From Plantibacter sp050587525 (lineage in GTDB: Bacteria > Actinomycetota > Actinomycetes > Actinomycetales > Microbacteriaceae): DNA of 64,000 nucleotides. The stretch spans positions 78,074-142,073 of the forward strand of contig NZ_JBOBFT010000013.1 of the NCBI RefSeq assembly GCF_050587525.1, in the 5' to 3' direction. The notes below the pieces were generated by a model. The model was not told where the DNA came from and did not search any database. It worked only from the letters and a program-made list of their open reading frames with translations. The translations under genes and the position numbers were made by a program. This document shows, piece by piece, positions 1-7,501 of this stretch (its first letter is position 1; each line of letters opens with the position of its first letter).

Positions 1-554
1 CGGAAGAGCGGCATCAGCAGGTACACCATGAAGCCGACGACGATGAAGAGGACGGGCACGGAGACCCACACGAGCCAGGAGAGCCCCGCGTCCTCGCGGA
101 GCGCCATGATGATGCCTCCGATGCACATGATCGGCGTCGAGACCATGAAGTTGAGGGTCATGAGCACGAGCATCTGCACCTGCTGCACGTCGTTCGTGCC
201 GCGCGTGATGAGCGTCGCCGTGCCGAAGTGGCCGAGTTCGAGGGCGCTCAGCGAGTCCACCTTGCGGTAGACCTCGCGGCGCAGGTCGCGGCCGACCGCC
301 ATCGCGGTCCTGGCGCCGAAGTACACGCCGCCGATCGCCGCGATCACCTGCACGAGGCAGACGGTGAGCATCATCATGCCCGTCGACCAGATGAAGTCGC
401 TGTCGCCGGTGGCGACGCCCTTGTCGATGATCTGGGCGTTGAGGCTCGGCAGGTAGAGCGCCGCGATCGTGGCGATGAGTTGGAGGACGAACACGGCGAC
501 GATCCACGACGTGTACGGTTTCGCATGTTTGAGTGCGAGCTGGACGAGAACCAC
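1..554 (-). CDS. ABC exporter, fused permease/ATPase, N-terminal part only
   Basis: The minus strand is open from a GTG at 552-554 to the window edge, giving about 184 residues with at least four hydrophobic segments and the cytoplasmic stretch typical of the transmembrane domain of type-1 ABC exporters (RRxVYxKVxxLSxxELxxFGTATLITRxTNDVQQVQ). That stretch contacts the nucleotide-binding domain in this family. The nucleotide-binding half lies outside the window. The start is chosen because GAGGAA lies 5 nt upstream (559-565) and the protein begins right at the usual N-terminus of the family. Substrate cannot be told; drug or lipid export is usual for the family. Such genes are often in pairs encoding a heterodimer, so a partner may lie to the left. 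Confidence 0.85.
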   Translation of the reverse strand, partial: MVLVQLALKHAKPYTSWIVAVFVLQLIATIAALYLPSLNAQIIDKGVATGDSDFIWSTGMMMLTVCLVQVIAAIGGVYFGARTAMAVGRDLRREVYRKVDSLSALELGHFGTATLITRGTNDVQQVQMLVLMTLNFMVSTPIMCIGGIIMALREDAGLSWLVWVSVPVLFIVVGFMVYLLMPLF

Positions 555-615
555 GGGAGTTCCTCACGGTGCTGGTGCGGTCGCCGACAGACGGCCGCGG
601 ATGGGAGATGACGCG

Positions 616-632
616 GGAATCCCTGGGATTCC
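616..632. promoter_or_regulatory. 17-bp palindrome upstream of the ABC exporter
   Basis: GGAATCCC and GGGATTCC flank a single T, giving perfect 8-bp arms 62 nt upstream of the exporter start. The size and symmetry suit a MarR- or TetR-type dimer site. No regulator gene is adjacent in the window, so its owner may lie to the left. Confidence 0.35.
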
Positions 633-865
633 GACGGGTGGACTCGGTGGAGGAACGAGTCCGGTGCGCTCCAGGAGCGGTGTCGCTTCGGGACACACGG
701 CGCAGGACCGTGGACAGCGACTGAGGAGGCTCACGGCGGTGAAGCGCCGGAGCGATCGGCGGATGCGATTGGCAGGGTGCGGGTCGCGGCAGTGCGAACT
801 ATGAGAAGAGCATCCGAAAACTATCCCAGATGCTGCCTGCTCCTGCAATCAACAATTGTCGGTTC

Positions 866-880
866 AGCTGGTGACCAGCT
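866..880 (-). terminator. Short hairpin after soxR
   Basis: AGCTGGT and ACCAGCT flank one base, starting 14 nt past the soxR stop on the minus strand. The stem is only 7 bp and has no U-tract, so this is a weak terminator candidate. Confidence 0.3.
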
Positions 881-894
881 CATGAACTCGTGGT

Positions 895-1344
895 CTACAA
901 CACTCGGCGTGGACCGCTGCCCTCGTCGGCGAGGCGGTCGTCGGAGTTTACGACGGCGCACCTCGTCTGGGACAGGCATCCGCAGCCGATGCACCCGTTG
1001 AGTTCCTCCTGCATCCGGGTGAGCACCTCCTGTCGTTTGGCGAGGTGCTCCGCCCACGTGGCAGAGATGTGTTGCCAGTCGGCACGGCTCGGTGGCCGGT
1101 CAGCCGGCAGATCGACGAACAGCTCGGCGACTTCGGAGAGCGCGATGCCGTAGCGGACGGACACCTGCACGAGGGCGATGCGACGCAGCACGTGCCTCGG
1201 GAAGAGTCGATTGTTGCCCACGGAACGAATGGCGGGGATGAGGCCGATCGACTCGTAGTAGCGAACGGTGGACACGGGCACGCCGGCGCGTTTGGCGACC
1301 TGCCCGATGGACAGGAGGTCTTCCGGACGGTACGGACCGTGCAT
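895..1344 (-). CDS. soxR: Redox-sensing MerR-family activator SoxR
   Basis: 149 residues. Residues 10-80 form the MerR winged helix-turn-helix (LLSIGQVAKRAGVPVSTVRYY) and residues 85-117 the dimer helix. The C-terminal cluster CIGCGC followed by C129 gives the CX2CXCX5C spacing (C118, C121, C123, C129) that holds the [2Fe-2S] switch of SoxR. In actinobacteria SoxR normally acts directly on target genes, without SoxS. A near-perfect SoxR box lies at 1420-1439 in front of the divergent flavin reductase gene. The ATG start has GGAG 7-8 nt upstream, with a hairpin immediately before it. The tail after the cysteines is about 20 residues and charged, as in other members. Confidence 0.96.
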   Translation of the reverse strand: MHGPYRPEDLLSIGQVAKRAGVPVSTVRYYESIGLIPAIRSVGNNRLFPRHVLRRIALVQVSVRYGIALSEVAELFVDLPADRPPSRADWQHISATWAEHLAKRQEVLTRMQEELNGCIGCGCLSQTRCAVVNSDDRLADEGSGPRRVL

Positions 1345-1358
1345 CGCTCCACCTCTCC

Positions 1359-1377
1359 GGCACCCGATTCGGGTGCC
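1359..1377 (-). promoter_or_regulatory. Hairpin in the soxR leader, next to its RBS
   Basis: GGCACCCG, ATT, CGGGTGCC form a perfect 8-bp stem directly upstream of the soxR Shine-Dalgarno (1351-1358). It could tune soxR translation or early termination; there is no direct evidence for either. Confidence 0.35.
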
Positions 1378-1416
1378 GCCTTGCCGATCCCGTTCCGCTG
1401 CAGAAACGAGTCAGCG

Positions 1417-1447
1417 TTGATCTCAAGTTCACTTGAGATGTTAGCGT
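1417..1447 (+). promoter_or_regulatory. SoxR-regulated promoter with SoxR box
   Basis: The 20-bp palindrome ATCTCAAGTTCACTTGAGAT (1420-1439) matches the known SoxR box (CTCAAGTT-centre-AACTTGAG). It sits between a candidate -35 TTGATC (1417-1422) and -10 TAGCGT (1442-1447), a spacer of 19 bp. Overlong 19-20 bp spacers are the hallmark of MerR/SoxR-activated promoters. The promoter points at the flavin reductase-sodA operon. Confidence 0.88.
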
Positions 1448-1499
1448 GGAATACGGATGGATCCCCAACGTTGAGGAATCTGCGAGCGAAGGAGACTCC

Positions 1500-2036
1500 A
1501 TGACCGACACCGTGTCGCGAAACACTGCAGCACCCGGCGAAGAACCCACGATCGTCGACCGATTCAAAGCAGCGTTCCGCAACCACCCGGCAGGCGTCGC
1601 CGTCGTCACGACGCAGGGTCCCGACGGCCCCGTCGGGCTCACGGCCTCGAGCGTCGCATCGGTCTCCGCCGACCCGCCCGTCCTCGTCTTCTCGGTCACC
1701 ACCTCGGCCGGTTCCGCCGGGACCGTGCTCACCGCGCCGACGTTCGTCGTGAACCTCCTGCGCAGCGAGCACGTCGACATCGCCAAGTCCTTCGCCGTCC
1801 ACGGCTCCCCGCGGTTCACCCCGGAGCAGGGCTTCTCGACGAGGCACTCCGGCGAGCCCGTCCTGTCCGGCGCAGCGGTCGCGCTCTGGTGCCGCCCGCT
1901 GCAGACCGTCCCGGTCGGCGCTTCGACCCTCATCGTCGCCGAGGTCCTCGACGTCGAACTCGGCGAACCCGGCAGCCCCCTCGTGTACCACGACCGCACA
2001 TTCCACGGCCTCGGCGGGCACACGATCCTGCCCTGA
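1500..2036 (+). CDS. Flavin reductase family protein (FMN-binding split barrel)
   Basis: 178 residues with the flavin_reduct signature GLTASSVASVSADPPVLVFSV near residues 50-70 and a C-terminal HGLGGH, as in the RutF/HpaC group. These proteins reduce FMN/FAD with NAD(P)H or bind flavin for a partner oxygenase. The ATG at 1500 is preferred over an in-frame ATG at 1446 because AAGGAG lies 5-6 nt upstream and the 1446 codon overlaps the predicted -10 region. The gene lies directly downstream of the SoxR box and 70 bp ahead of sodA, so it is very probably an oxidative-stress gene in a SoxR-controlled operon. A flavin reductase can feed SoxR-activating redox cycling or repair; which applies here is unknown. 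Confidence 0.9.
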   Translation: MTDTVSRNTAAPGEEPTIVDRFKAAFRNHPAGVAVVTTQGPDGPVGLTASSVASVSADPPVLVFSVTTSAGSAGTVLTAPTFVVNLLRSEHVDIAKSFAVHGSPRFTPEQGFSTRHSGEPVLSGAAVALWCRPLQTVPVGASTLIVAEVLDVELGEPGSPLVYHDRTFHGLGGHTILP

Positions 2037-2106
2037 GCTGAACACGGGCACGCGCTCACACACACACACACACTTCATCGGCGTCACGTCAATCGAAAGG
2101 AACACC

Positions 2107-2730
2107 ATGTCCCAGTACTCCCTCCCCGAACTCCCCTACGACTTCGCGGCGCTCGAGCCCGCGATCAGCGGCAAGATCATGGAGCTGCACCACGGCAAGC
2201 ACCACCAGGCCTACGTGACGGGTGCCAACACGGCACTCGACAAGCTCGCCGAAGCACGCGAGTCCGGCGACTTCGCAGGCGTCAACAAGCTCGAGAAGGA
2301 CCTCGCGTTCAACCTCGGCGGCCACGTCAACCACTCGATCTTCTGGACCAACATGGGTCCCGCGCGCGGCCTGCGCCCCGAGGGCGAGTTCGCTGCGGCT
2401 ATCGATGACGCGTTCGGCTCGTTCGACGCCTTCCAGGCGCACTTCACGGCCGTGGCACTCGGCGTGCAGGGCTCCGGCTGGGCCGTCCTCGCCTGGGACA
2501 CGCTCGGTCAGCGCCCCATCATCGTGCAGCTCTTCGATCAGCAGGGCAACCTGCCGGCCGGTCTCGTGCCGCTGCTCATGCTCGACGTCTGGGAGCACGC
2601 GTACTACCTCGACTACCTCAACGTCCGCGCGAACTACGTGACCGCATTCTGGACGATCGTCGACTGGGAGAACGTCGCGGCCCGCTTCGAGCGCGCACGC
2701 ACCACCACGAGCGGTCTCATCACGCTCTAG
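2107..2730 (+). CDS. sodA: Superoxide dismutase, Mn/Fe family (Mn-type features)
   Basis: 207 residues, full length for the family. The metal ligands are visible: H28 (LHHGKHH), H76 (GGHVNHSIFW), D160 and H164 (DVWEHAYYLDY). Q121 in GVQGSGW and glycines at the NLGGH position favour the manganese type. It converts superoxide to oxygen and hydrogen peroxide in the cytoplasm; no signal peptide is seen. An AAAGGAA ribosome binding site precedes the ATG. It follows the flavin reductase by 70 bp containing a (CA)7 run at 2057-2070, with no obvious promoter between them, so it is probably co-induced through SoxR. Confidence 0.96.
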   Translation: MSQYSLPELPYDFAALEPAISGKIMELHHGKHHQAYVTGANTALDKLAEARESGDFAGVNKLEKDLAFNLGGHVNHSIFWTNMGPARGLRPEGEFAAAIDDAFGSFDAFQAHFTAVALGVQGSGWAVLAWDTLGQRPIIVQLFDQQGNLPAGLVPLLMLDVWEHAYYLDYLNVRANYVTAFWTIVDWENVAARFERARTTTSGLITL

Positions 2731-2754
2731 CGTCCAGCGCCGGGCTCACGCCAG

Positions 2755-2792
2755 GGACTCGCCTCGTCACCCCACGGTGGCGGGGCGAGTCC
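2755..2792. terminator. Bidirectional hairpin between convergent genes
   Basis: GGACTCGCC (2755-2763) pairs perfectly with GGCGAGTCC (2784-2792), with an inner CACC/GGTG pair. It lies 25 nt after the sodA stop and covers the last codons of the convergent hydrolase gene. Confidence 0.6.
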
Positions 2793-3603
2793 GTGTTGCG
2801 GGGAGGCGCCGCGCCGCTCCCAGGAACCGCAGCAGGTCGTCCTGGCGGTCGGCGGTGAACGTCGACGCGTCGCCGTGTTCACCCGCGGTCGCCACGACCT
2901 CGACGCACCCCGCGACCGGAGCGATGCGCGCTGCGAACGCGTGCGTGTTCGCCGAGGCGCTCACGACCGTGTCCTCCGGACTCGCGAAGAACAGGAACGG
3001 CACGTCGCGGAACGATTCGAGGGGCGCCAGCATCGGACTGTGGCCGTCGGTGCGCACGGCGGCGTCGGATCCGTCCGGAGCGATGTCGTAGCTCGCGCGG
3101 ATCTGCGCCGCCCACTCCTCGCTCGTCGCCGACGCCTCTGCCACGCTCGTGAGCGGGTAGACGCCCACGCACGCGACGACCTCCGGCACGAGTCGCCTGC
3201 CGAGGATCGTGAGACTCGCCAGACCGCCCATGCTCTCCCCCATGATCACGATGCGGTCGATCGCGAACGCCTCCCGAGCCGTCGCCACGAGGTGCAGATA
3301 CGCGTCGATCGCAGGCTGCGCACCGAAGTGCGATGGGCTGTGCCCGTCGGCGGCGGCGAACAGCCAGCCTGCCGCGACGCTCGCCGTCTCGAAGTTCTTC
3401 GCCCGACCGGTGAACGGCGTGAAGACGTCTCCACCGTGGCCGTGGAAGTAGAGGACGAGCGGGGTGGGAACGGCAGGATCGTGGTTCATCGGGACCGAGA
3501 TGCGCTCACGACCGGTCCAGCGTCCGGCGTCGGCGTCCCAGCGCCCCGGGGTGATGCGGCTGGCCGGGCCAGGGAAGGCATCGGCGCCTGCAGTTCCGGT
3601 CAT
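2767..3603 (-). CDS. Alpha/beta hydrolase (esterase/peptidase-like)
   Basis: 278 residues. YFHGHGGD is the oxyanion-loop HG motif, IVIMGESMGG the nucleophile elbow (GxSxG), an acid is expected around SPEDTVVS and the histidine at AGEHGDA. No signal peptide, so cytoplasmic. It is the last gene of the minus-strand carbohydrate operon and its ATG overlaps the stop of the DUF6807 gene (TCAT on the plus strand, i.e. ATGA), indicating translational coupling. In that setting an acyl or carbohydrate esterase acting on imported, acylated sugars is plausible, but the family is too broad to name a substrate. Confidence 0.82.
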   Translation of the reverse strand: MTGTAGADAFPGPASRITPGRWDADAGRWTGRERISVPMNHDPAVPTPLVLYFHGHGGDVFTPFTGRAKNFETASVAAGWLFAAADGHSPSHFGAQPAIDAYLHLVATAREAFAIDRIVIMGESMGGLASLTILGRRLVPEVVACVGVYPLTSVAEASATSEEWAAQIRASYDIAPDGSDAAVRTDGHSPMLAPLESFRDVPFLFFASPEDTVVSASANTHAFAARIAPVAGCVEVVATAGEHGDASTFTADRQDDLLRFLGAARRLPATRTRPATVG

Positions 3604-4505
3604 CCGAATCGCCCGCCAGAGAGGGCCGCTGCCTGCGCGACGAGCCCCACAGCATCGGGGGCCCCGTCCGCGATGACGACGTCGTAGGAACCGTGAAACG
3701 ACGCTCCCGGCTCGAGCACGTGCTCGCGATGGAAGAAGGGCGCGGGGCAGAGGCACGCGTACTCCTCCGAGCGGACGAACCACGGCCGTTGCGGGGCTCC
3801 GGCGGCGGCCAGCCGGTCCACGATGACCACGGTCGACCGCGCGCCGGAGTCGTGCCGTCCGGTGTAGCCCAGCCAGACCGCATCGGCCCCGCGCAGGGCG
3901 TCGCCACCCGCGCCCGCCGCGGAGAGCACCGTCCCGCCGATGAACGATCGTGGTCCACGCCAGAAGAGGCCTCCGTAGCCGGCGTTCGGGCGCCCGCGGG
4001 TGGTCGGCGAGCCGAAGACGAGCGGCGCATCGCTCGTGTTCCGAAGGGTGGTCGTGAAGCCGAGGACCCACGTCGACTCGTCCAGCACGGTAGCGGTCAC
4101 CCTCCGCTGCTCGTCCAGGAGGAGCGCACCGCTTTCGGCGATCCAGTCGAGCCGTTCGACGAAGCCCGTGCCCGCGACCTCCATGAACGCACGATGTCGC
4201 TGCGTCCCGTTGTTCGGCAGCTGCCGGTAGCCGACGCCCGCGAGGTAACTCGGCCCGCCCCAGAAGTTCTCGTCGCCGACGACCGGCAACGTCCACGACA
4301 GCCCTTTGTGCCACACGTGATCGTCCGGCCGGACGTCGGTCAGGAGTGCACCGCCGAGCGTGCGCAGGGGGTGGAAGTACGGTCGCGGCGATTCGAGTTG
4401 CGGATCGGCGGGACAGTGCACATAGTCGGCGAGGAGCCGTCCTCCGGCCGTGAACCTGATGCGATCCACGAGTTCCGATGCGTGTGCGTGATCCGTCCCC
4501 ACCAT
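3600..4505 (-). CDS. DUF6807 (PmoA-like) family protein
   Basis: 301 residues resembling the DUF6807 family, sometimes labelled methane oxygenase PmoA although unrelated to the membrane enzyme. Recognisable stretches are YFHPLRTLGG, DHVWHKGLSW and GDENFWGG near residues 40-85, rich in His, Trp and Asp. No signal peptide or membrane segment. The start overlaps the stop of the solute-binding protein gene by ATGA, and its own stop overlaps the hydrolase start, so the three are tightly coupled. Members are common in carbohydrate loci beside Gfo/Idh oxidoreductases and sugar isomerases, as here, but I know of no proven reaction. The conserved His/Asp set suggests a metal-dependent or sugar-binding enzyme (inference). 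Confidence 0.75.
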   Translation of the reverse strand: MVGTDHAHASELVDRIRFTAGGRLLADYVHCPADPQLESPRPYFHPLRTLGGALLTDVRPDDHVWHKGLSWTLPVVGDENFWGGPSYLAGVGYRQLPNNGTQRHRAFMEVAGTGFVERLDWIAESGALLLDEQRRVTATVLDESTWVLGFTTTLRNTSDAPLVFGSPTTRGRPNAGYGGLFWRGPRSFIGGTVLSAAGAGGDALRGADAVWLGYTGRHDSGARSTVVIVDRLAAAGAPQRPWFVRSEEYACLCPAPFFHREHVLEPGASFHGSYDVVIADGAPDAVGLVAQAAALSGGRFG

Positions 4506-6181
4506 CAGCGGAGCTGTGCTTCCCGGGCCGCGGCGAAGGCCGCTTCGAGCTCAGAACGGATGCGATCGCCGCCGCCCGTGCGATACGCCGCGACGCCGTC
4601 CTTCCACGCCGAGACCGGCTTCCGGCCGCGAACGATCTCCAGCTCGAGATCGGCGATCGCGAGGCCGAGGACCGAACCGCGTTTCGCCTGCGTCTCGGAG
4701 AACAGCCCGTTGGCCGGGTTCGCGACGGCGGTTCCCGTGAGCGAGTACTCGAACGCCTGGTTCGCCAGGAGGACCTCTCGTTCCGTCGAGAAGTTCACCC
4801 GCGGCGGGGCGCTCAGATAGCCGAGGCCGAGCGCACGTTCTGAGACCGTGTCCGCGATCGTCCGCGGCACGCCGTCGACGAGCGTGTAGTGGACGCCCTC
4901 CACGCCGTAGTTCCGGACGAGGTACTCCTCCGTCCCGAACGGGGTCGCGAGCCAGTCCGCGATCCGCAGCAGCGTCGTGACGCGCTCGCCCGCATCGGCG
5001 CTGATCGCCACGATGCTGTGGTTCGGCTCCCCGAGCCAGGCGGTGCCCGCACCACTGCCCGACCCGTCCCGGGTGAAGGCGGGGACCGTCGTGCCGCGGG
5101 CGTCGTGGGCGCCCGTCTCCGCGGTCGTGAGAGTCGGCCACGCGCTCAGCGTGAACCAGCCGAACACGCTCGTGCCGTTCTGCACCCAGGTCTTCTGCCG
5201 ATCGCCCGCCATCGCGGCGACGTCGGGGTGGACGAGCCCGTCGGCGAACAGGCGTCGCGTGGCTTCCAGCGCGTCCTCCTGCGCGTCGTGGAGGAGCGCG
5301 GACCGGAAGACGCCGTCCCGTTCGCTCCAGACGTTCGGGACCGCGAGCGTCTGGCGCACGTAGTCGAGCGGCACGGATGCGAGCGCCCACCGGTTCCGCC
5401 TCGCATCGGTCGTCGCCTCGAGCTGCGCCCGGAACTCCGCGAAGTCGCGCGGATCATCGGTGATCCCCGCCGCAGCGAGCAGGTCCGTGCGTCCGTAGAG
5501 CACAAACGTGCTCTGGATGCCGCGCGGGATGGGCAGGGCGCGGATCCTGCCGTCGAAGACGGTGCCGCGCCAGGACTCGGTCGGGATGTTGGCGAGGAAC
5601 GGGTACTCGGCGACGGCGTCACCCGCGAGGTGCTCGGTGAGGTCGGCTGCGGTCGCCGCGAGCAGTTTCGGCTGGGCGGGTGCGGCGGGGAGCACCGTGA
5701 AGAAGTCCGGCATCGCGCCGGAGGCGGTGACGGTCGCGAACTTCGCCGGGTACTCGGCGCCGGGTGCGAAGCTCGGCCGATACGGCGAACCGAGTCGCTC
5801 GTGCATCATCTGCCAGTATCGGTTCGTCTCGAGCGGCGGCGGCGCCTGATCCGCGAGCGTGAGCGCCGTGAATTCGGCCCCGTCCCCCGGCGTGCCGTTC
5901 GTGACGCGCACGGGGTCGGCGGGATAGCTGAAGAACACGTCGATCGAACGGCCAGGGACGCCGGGGCTGTCCGGCGTCGCTCCGGCGAACGGGAGGTAGC
6001 TCGGCAGCACTCCGGCGGAACCGCCGGCGCCGCTCGTCGCCGTCGTGGCTCCGGCTCCGCCGCCGGCCGGCCCGCCCGCCGGCCCGCACCCCGTCAGTGT
6101 CGATGCGGCGGCCAGGAACGCCGCCGAGACGGTGCCGCCCATGAAGCTCCGTCGGGACAGTCCGGTTCGATCCACGCGCAT
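4505..6181 (-). CDS. ABC sugar solute-binding lipoprotein (Tat type)
   Basis: 558 residues. SRRSFMGG at residues 9-16 is a twin-arginine motif and LTGC at 29-32 a lipobox, so the protein should be exported folded and anchored by C32. The rest resembles the large CUT1 oligosaccharide-binding proteins (LplA/YtcQ type). It is a paralogue of the protein at 17480-19141; both carry a GTPGDG turn near residue 90 and YxxKFATxxA(S/G)G(A/K)xPDxF near 165. No permease lies beside it, so it presumably shares the permease pair at 15381-17380. A perfect operator-like palindrome lies 35-54 bp upstream of its start. Confidence 0.88.
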   Translation of the reverse strand: MRVDRTGLSRRSFMGGTVSAAFLAAASTLTGCGPAGGPAGGGAGATTATSGAGGSAGVLPSYLPFAGATPDSPGVPGRSIDVFFSYPADPVRVTNGTPGDGAEFTALTLADQAPPPLETNRYWQMMHERLGSPYRPSFAPGAEYPAKFATVTASGAMPDFFTVLPAAPAQPKLLAATAADLTEHLAGDAVAEYPFLANIPTESWRGTVFDGRIRALPIPRGIQSTFVLYGRTDLLAAAGITDDPRDFAEFRAQLEATTDARRNRWALASVPLDYVRQTLAVPNVWSERDGVFRSALLHDAQEDALEATRRLFADGLVHPDVAAMAGDRQKTWVQNGTSVFGWFTLSAWPTLTTAETGAHDARGTTVPAFTRDGSGSGAGTAWLGEPNHSIVAISADAGERVTTLLRIADWLATPFGTEEYLVRNYGVEGVHYTLVDGVPRTIADTVSERALGLGYLSAPPRVNFSTEREVLLANQAFEYSLTGTAVANPANGLFSETQAKRGSVLGLAIADLELEIVRGRKPVSAWKDGVAAYRTGGGDRIRSELEAAFAAAREAQLR

Positions 6182-6215
6182 TCCCCCTCGAATGACCGGC
6201 CCTCGAATGACCAGC

Positions 6216-6235
6216 GATGTTCACTAGCGAACATC
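6216..6235. promoter_or_regulatory. 20-bp operator candidate for the DeoR/LacI hybrid regulator
   Basis: GATGTTC, ACTAGC, GAACATC: perfect 7-bp arms round a 6-bp centre, in the 60-bp gap between the regulator stop and the solute-binding protein start. The half-site ATGTTCA recurs upstream of the regulator gene (7474-7480) and, inverted, in the divergent promoter at 8730-8738, which links it to this regulator. Confidence 0.6.
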
Positions 6236-6241
6236 ATAGGT

Positions 6242-7423
6242 TCATTCGTGTGTCATTGGGGAGGCTCCAGCAGGAACGGCGACGGACTCGCGGATGATGA
6301 GCTGCGGCTCGACCTGCACGTGGGAGGCGGCGGACTCCTCGCCGAACTCGATCCGATCGAGGAGCAGTCGGGCGGCCAGGACGCCGACGTAGCGGCGCGA
6401 CGGCGCGACCGAGGTGACGGGCGGGTCGAACATCGCCGCGTAGTCGTCGTCGTATCCGATGAGCGAGAAGTCCTCCGGCACCCGGACACCGCGCGCTTTG
6501 AGCGCGAGGAGGACGGCGTACGCATTGTTGTCGTTGTGGCAGAGGAGGCCGGTGACGCCGTCTGCGAGGAGCCCGTCGACGTAGGAGCCGACGGCGGAGG
6601 GCGCCGGCCAGCCGACCAGCTCGCCGATGCCCGTGACCGCACCGGCGATGCCGCGGTCGGCGGTCGCCTCGGCCCACCCCTCACGGATCCACGTGGCCGT
6701 CTGCGACGGTTGGTGCGCGAGGAGGGCGATGCGGGCGTGTCCGTGCTCGAGGAGCTCGTCGATCGCCGCGCCCACGCCGTGACCGTGTGCGGACCGAACG
6801 GATGAGATGTTCCTCGATGCCGTCTTCAGCGGGATCTCGCGCTCCATCAGGACGACCGGGACGCCCAGTCCTTCCAGCCAGGCGACGTACTCGCGGACGT
6901 CCGCCGTCAGGTGCACGTTGGGCGTGAACAGGATGCCGTCGACGCGGCCCGCGAGTTCTTCGACGGCTCGACGCTCTTCAGCGATCTCGGCTTCCGTCGC
7001 TTCACCGACCGAGCTGCCCGAGCGGCTCAGGAGCATCAGGCTCGCCCGACCTCCCGTGCGTTCGATCTCGTGCCGCGCACCGGCCAGGACCCGTCCGAAG
7101 TAGTAGACGAGGCTCGATCCGCCGGCCTGGGCGCCCGAGGCCTCCGCGGTGGCGCCGGATGCCATGTCGGGGAGCACGATGCCGATGTGCCGGTTGGACC
7201 GATGCACCGGATGCCCAGGGGCGCCACCCGCACCGCCCGACTCCGTGACGGGCACCGCTCCCCCGCGGATCCGGCGCAGCAGACCCCGTTCGACGAGGTC
7301 GTCGAGGTCACGGCGGATCGTCATCCCCGTGACGTCGAGCTCTGCCGCGAGCTCGGCGACGCGCACGAATCCGCGCTCCTTGGCCCTCGTGACGATGAGC
7401 TCCTGGCGTTGGGTCACCAACAT
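6242..7423 (-). CDS. DeoR-type HTH / LacI-type sensor hybrid transcription regulator
   Basis: 393 residues from the chosen start. Residues 1-55 are a DeoR helix-turn-helix (RQELIVTRAKERGFVRVAELAAELDVTGMTIRRDL then GLLRRIRGGAV), whereas residues 75-385 are a periplasmic-binding-protein-like LacI sensor (HIGIVLPD, ALLCHNDNNAY, FSLIGYDD, TSVAPS). The ATG at 7423 is preferred over one at 7447 because GGAGAGG lies 9 nt before it. The fold pairing is typical of actinobacterial sugar-locus repressors whose effector is a sugar or catabolite. It lies between the Gfo/Idh gene and the solute-binding protein on the same strand and probably represses both halves of the locus through the ATGTTCA sites. Confidence 0.88.
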   Translation of the reverse strand: MLVTQRQELIVTRAKERGFVRVAELAAELDVTGMTIRRDLDDLVERGLLRRIRGGAVPVTESGGAGGAPGHPVHRSNRHIGIVLPDMASGATAEASGAQAGGSSLVYYFGRVLAGARHEIERTGGRASLMLLSRSGSSVGEATEAEIAEERRAVEELAGRVDGILFTPNVHLTADVREYVAWLEGLGVPVVLMEREIPLKTASRNISSVRSAHGHGVGAAIDELLEHGHARIALLAHQPSQTATWIREGWAEATADRGIAGAVTGIGELVGWPAPSAVGSYVDGLLADGVTGLLCHNDNNAYAVLLALKARGVRVPEDFSLIGYDDDYAAMFDPPVTSVAPSRRYVGVLAARLLLDRIEFGEESAASHVQVEPQLIIRESVAVPAGASPMTHE

Positions 7424-7501
7424 CGTGGCGGTCCTCTCCGGCGGCATTCCGGTCGCGCGTGCGCGCAGCCGCCATGTTCATTGTGCACGATCATGTGCGT
7501 T

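Larger units (their letters stand above)
555..894. other. 340-bp intergenic region
   Basis: I see no credible gene here. It separates the ABC exporter start from the soxR stop, both on the minus strand, so it should hold the exporter promoter. It contains two short perfect palindromes, described separately. Confidence 0.5.

Noticed and set aside
564..848. A 94-residue minus-strand protein
   Set aside because: Composition is Ser/Pro/Arg/Cys-rich with no recognisable pattern, it overlaps the promoter region and lies where only regulatory sequence is expected.
948..2108. A long minus-strand frame over the soxR-flavin reductase region
   Set aside because: It crosses the SoxR promoter and antisense of well-recognised genes and has no family resemblance.
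3600..4505. Subunit of methane monooxygenase
   Set aside because: The PmoA name attached to this family is misleading; there are no membrane segments and no pmoB/pmoC genes.
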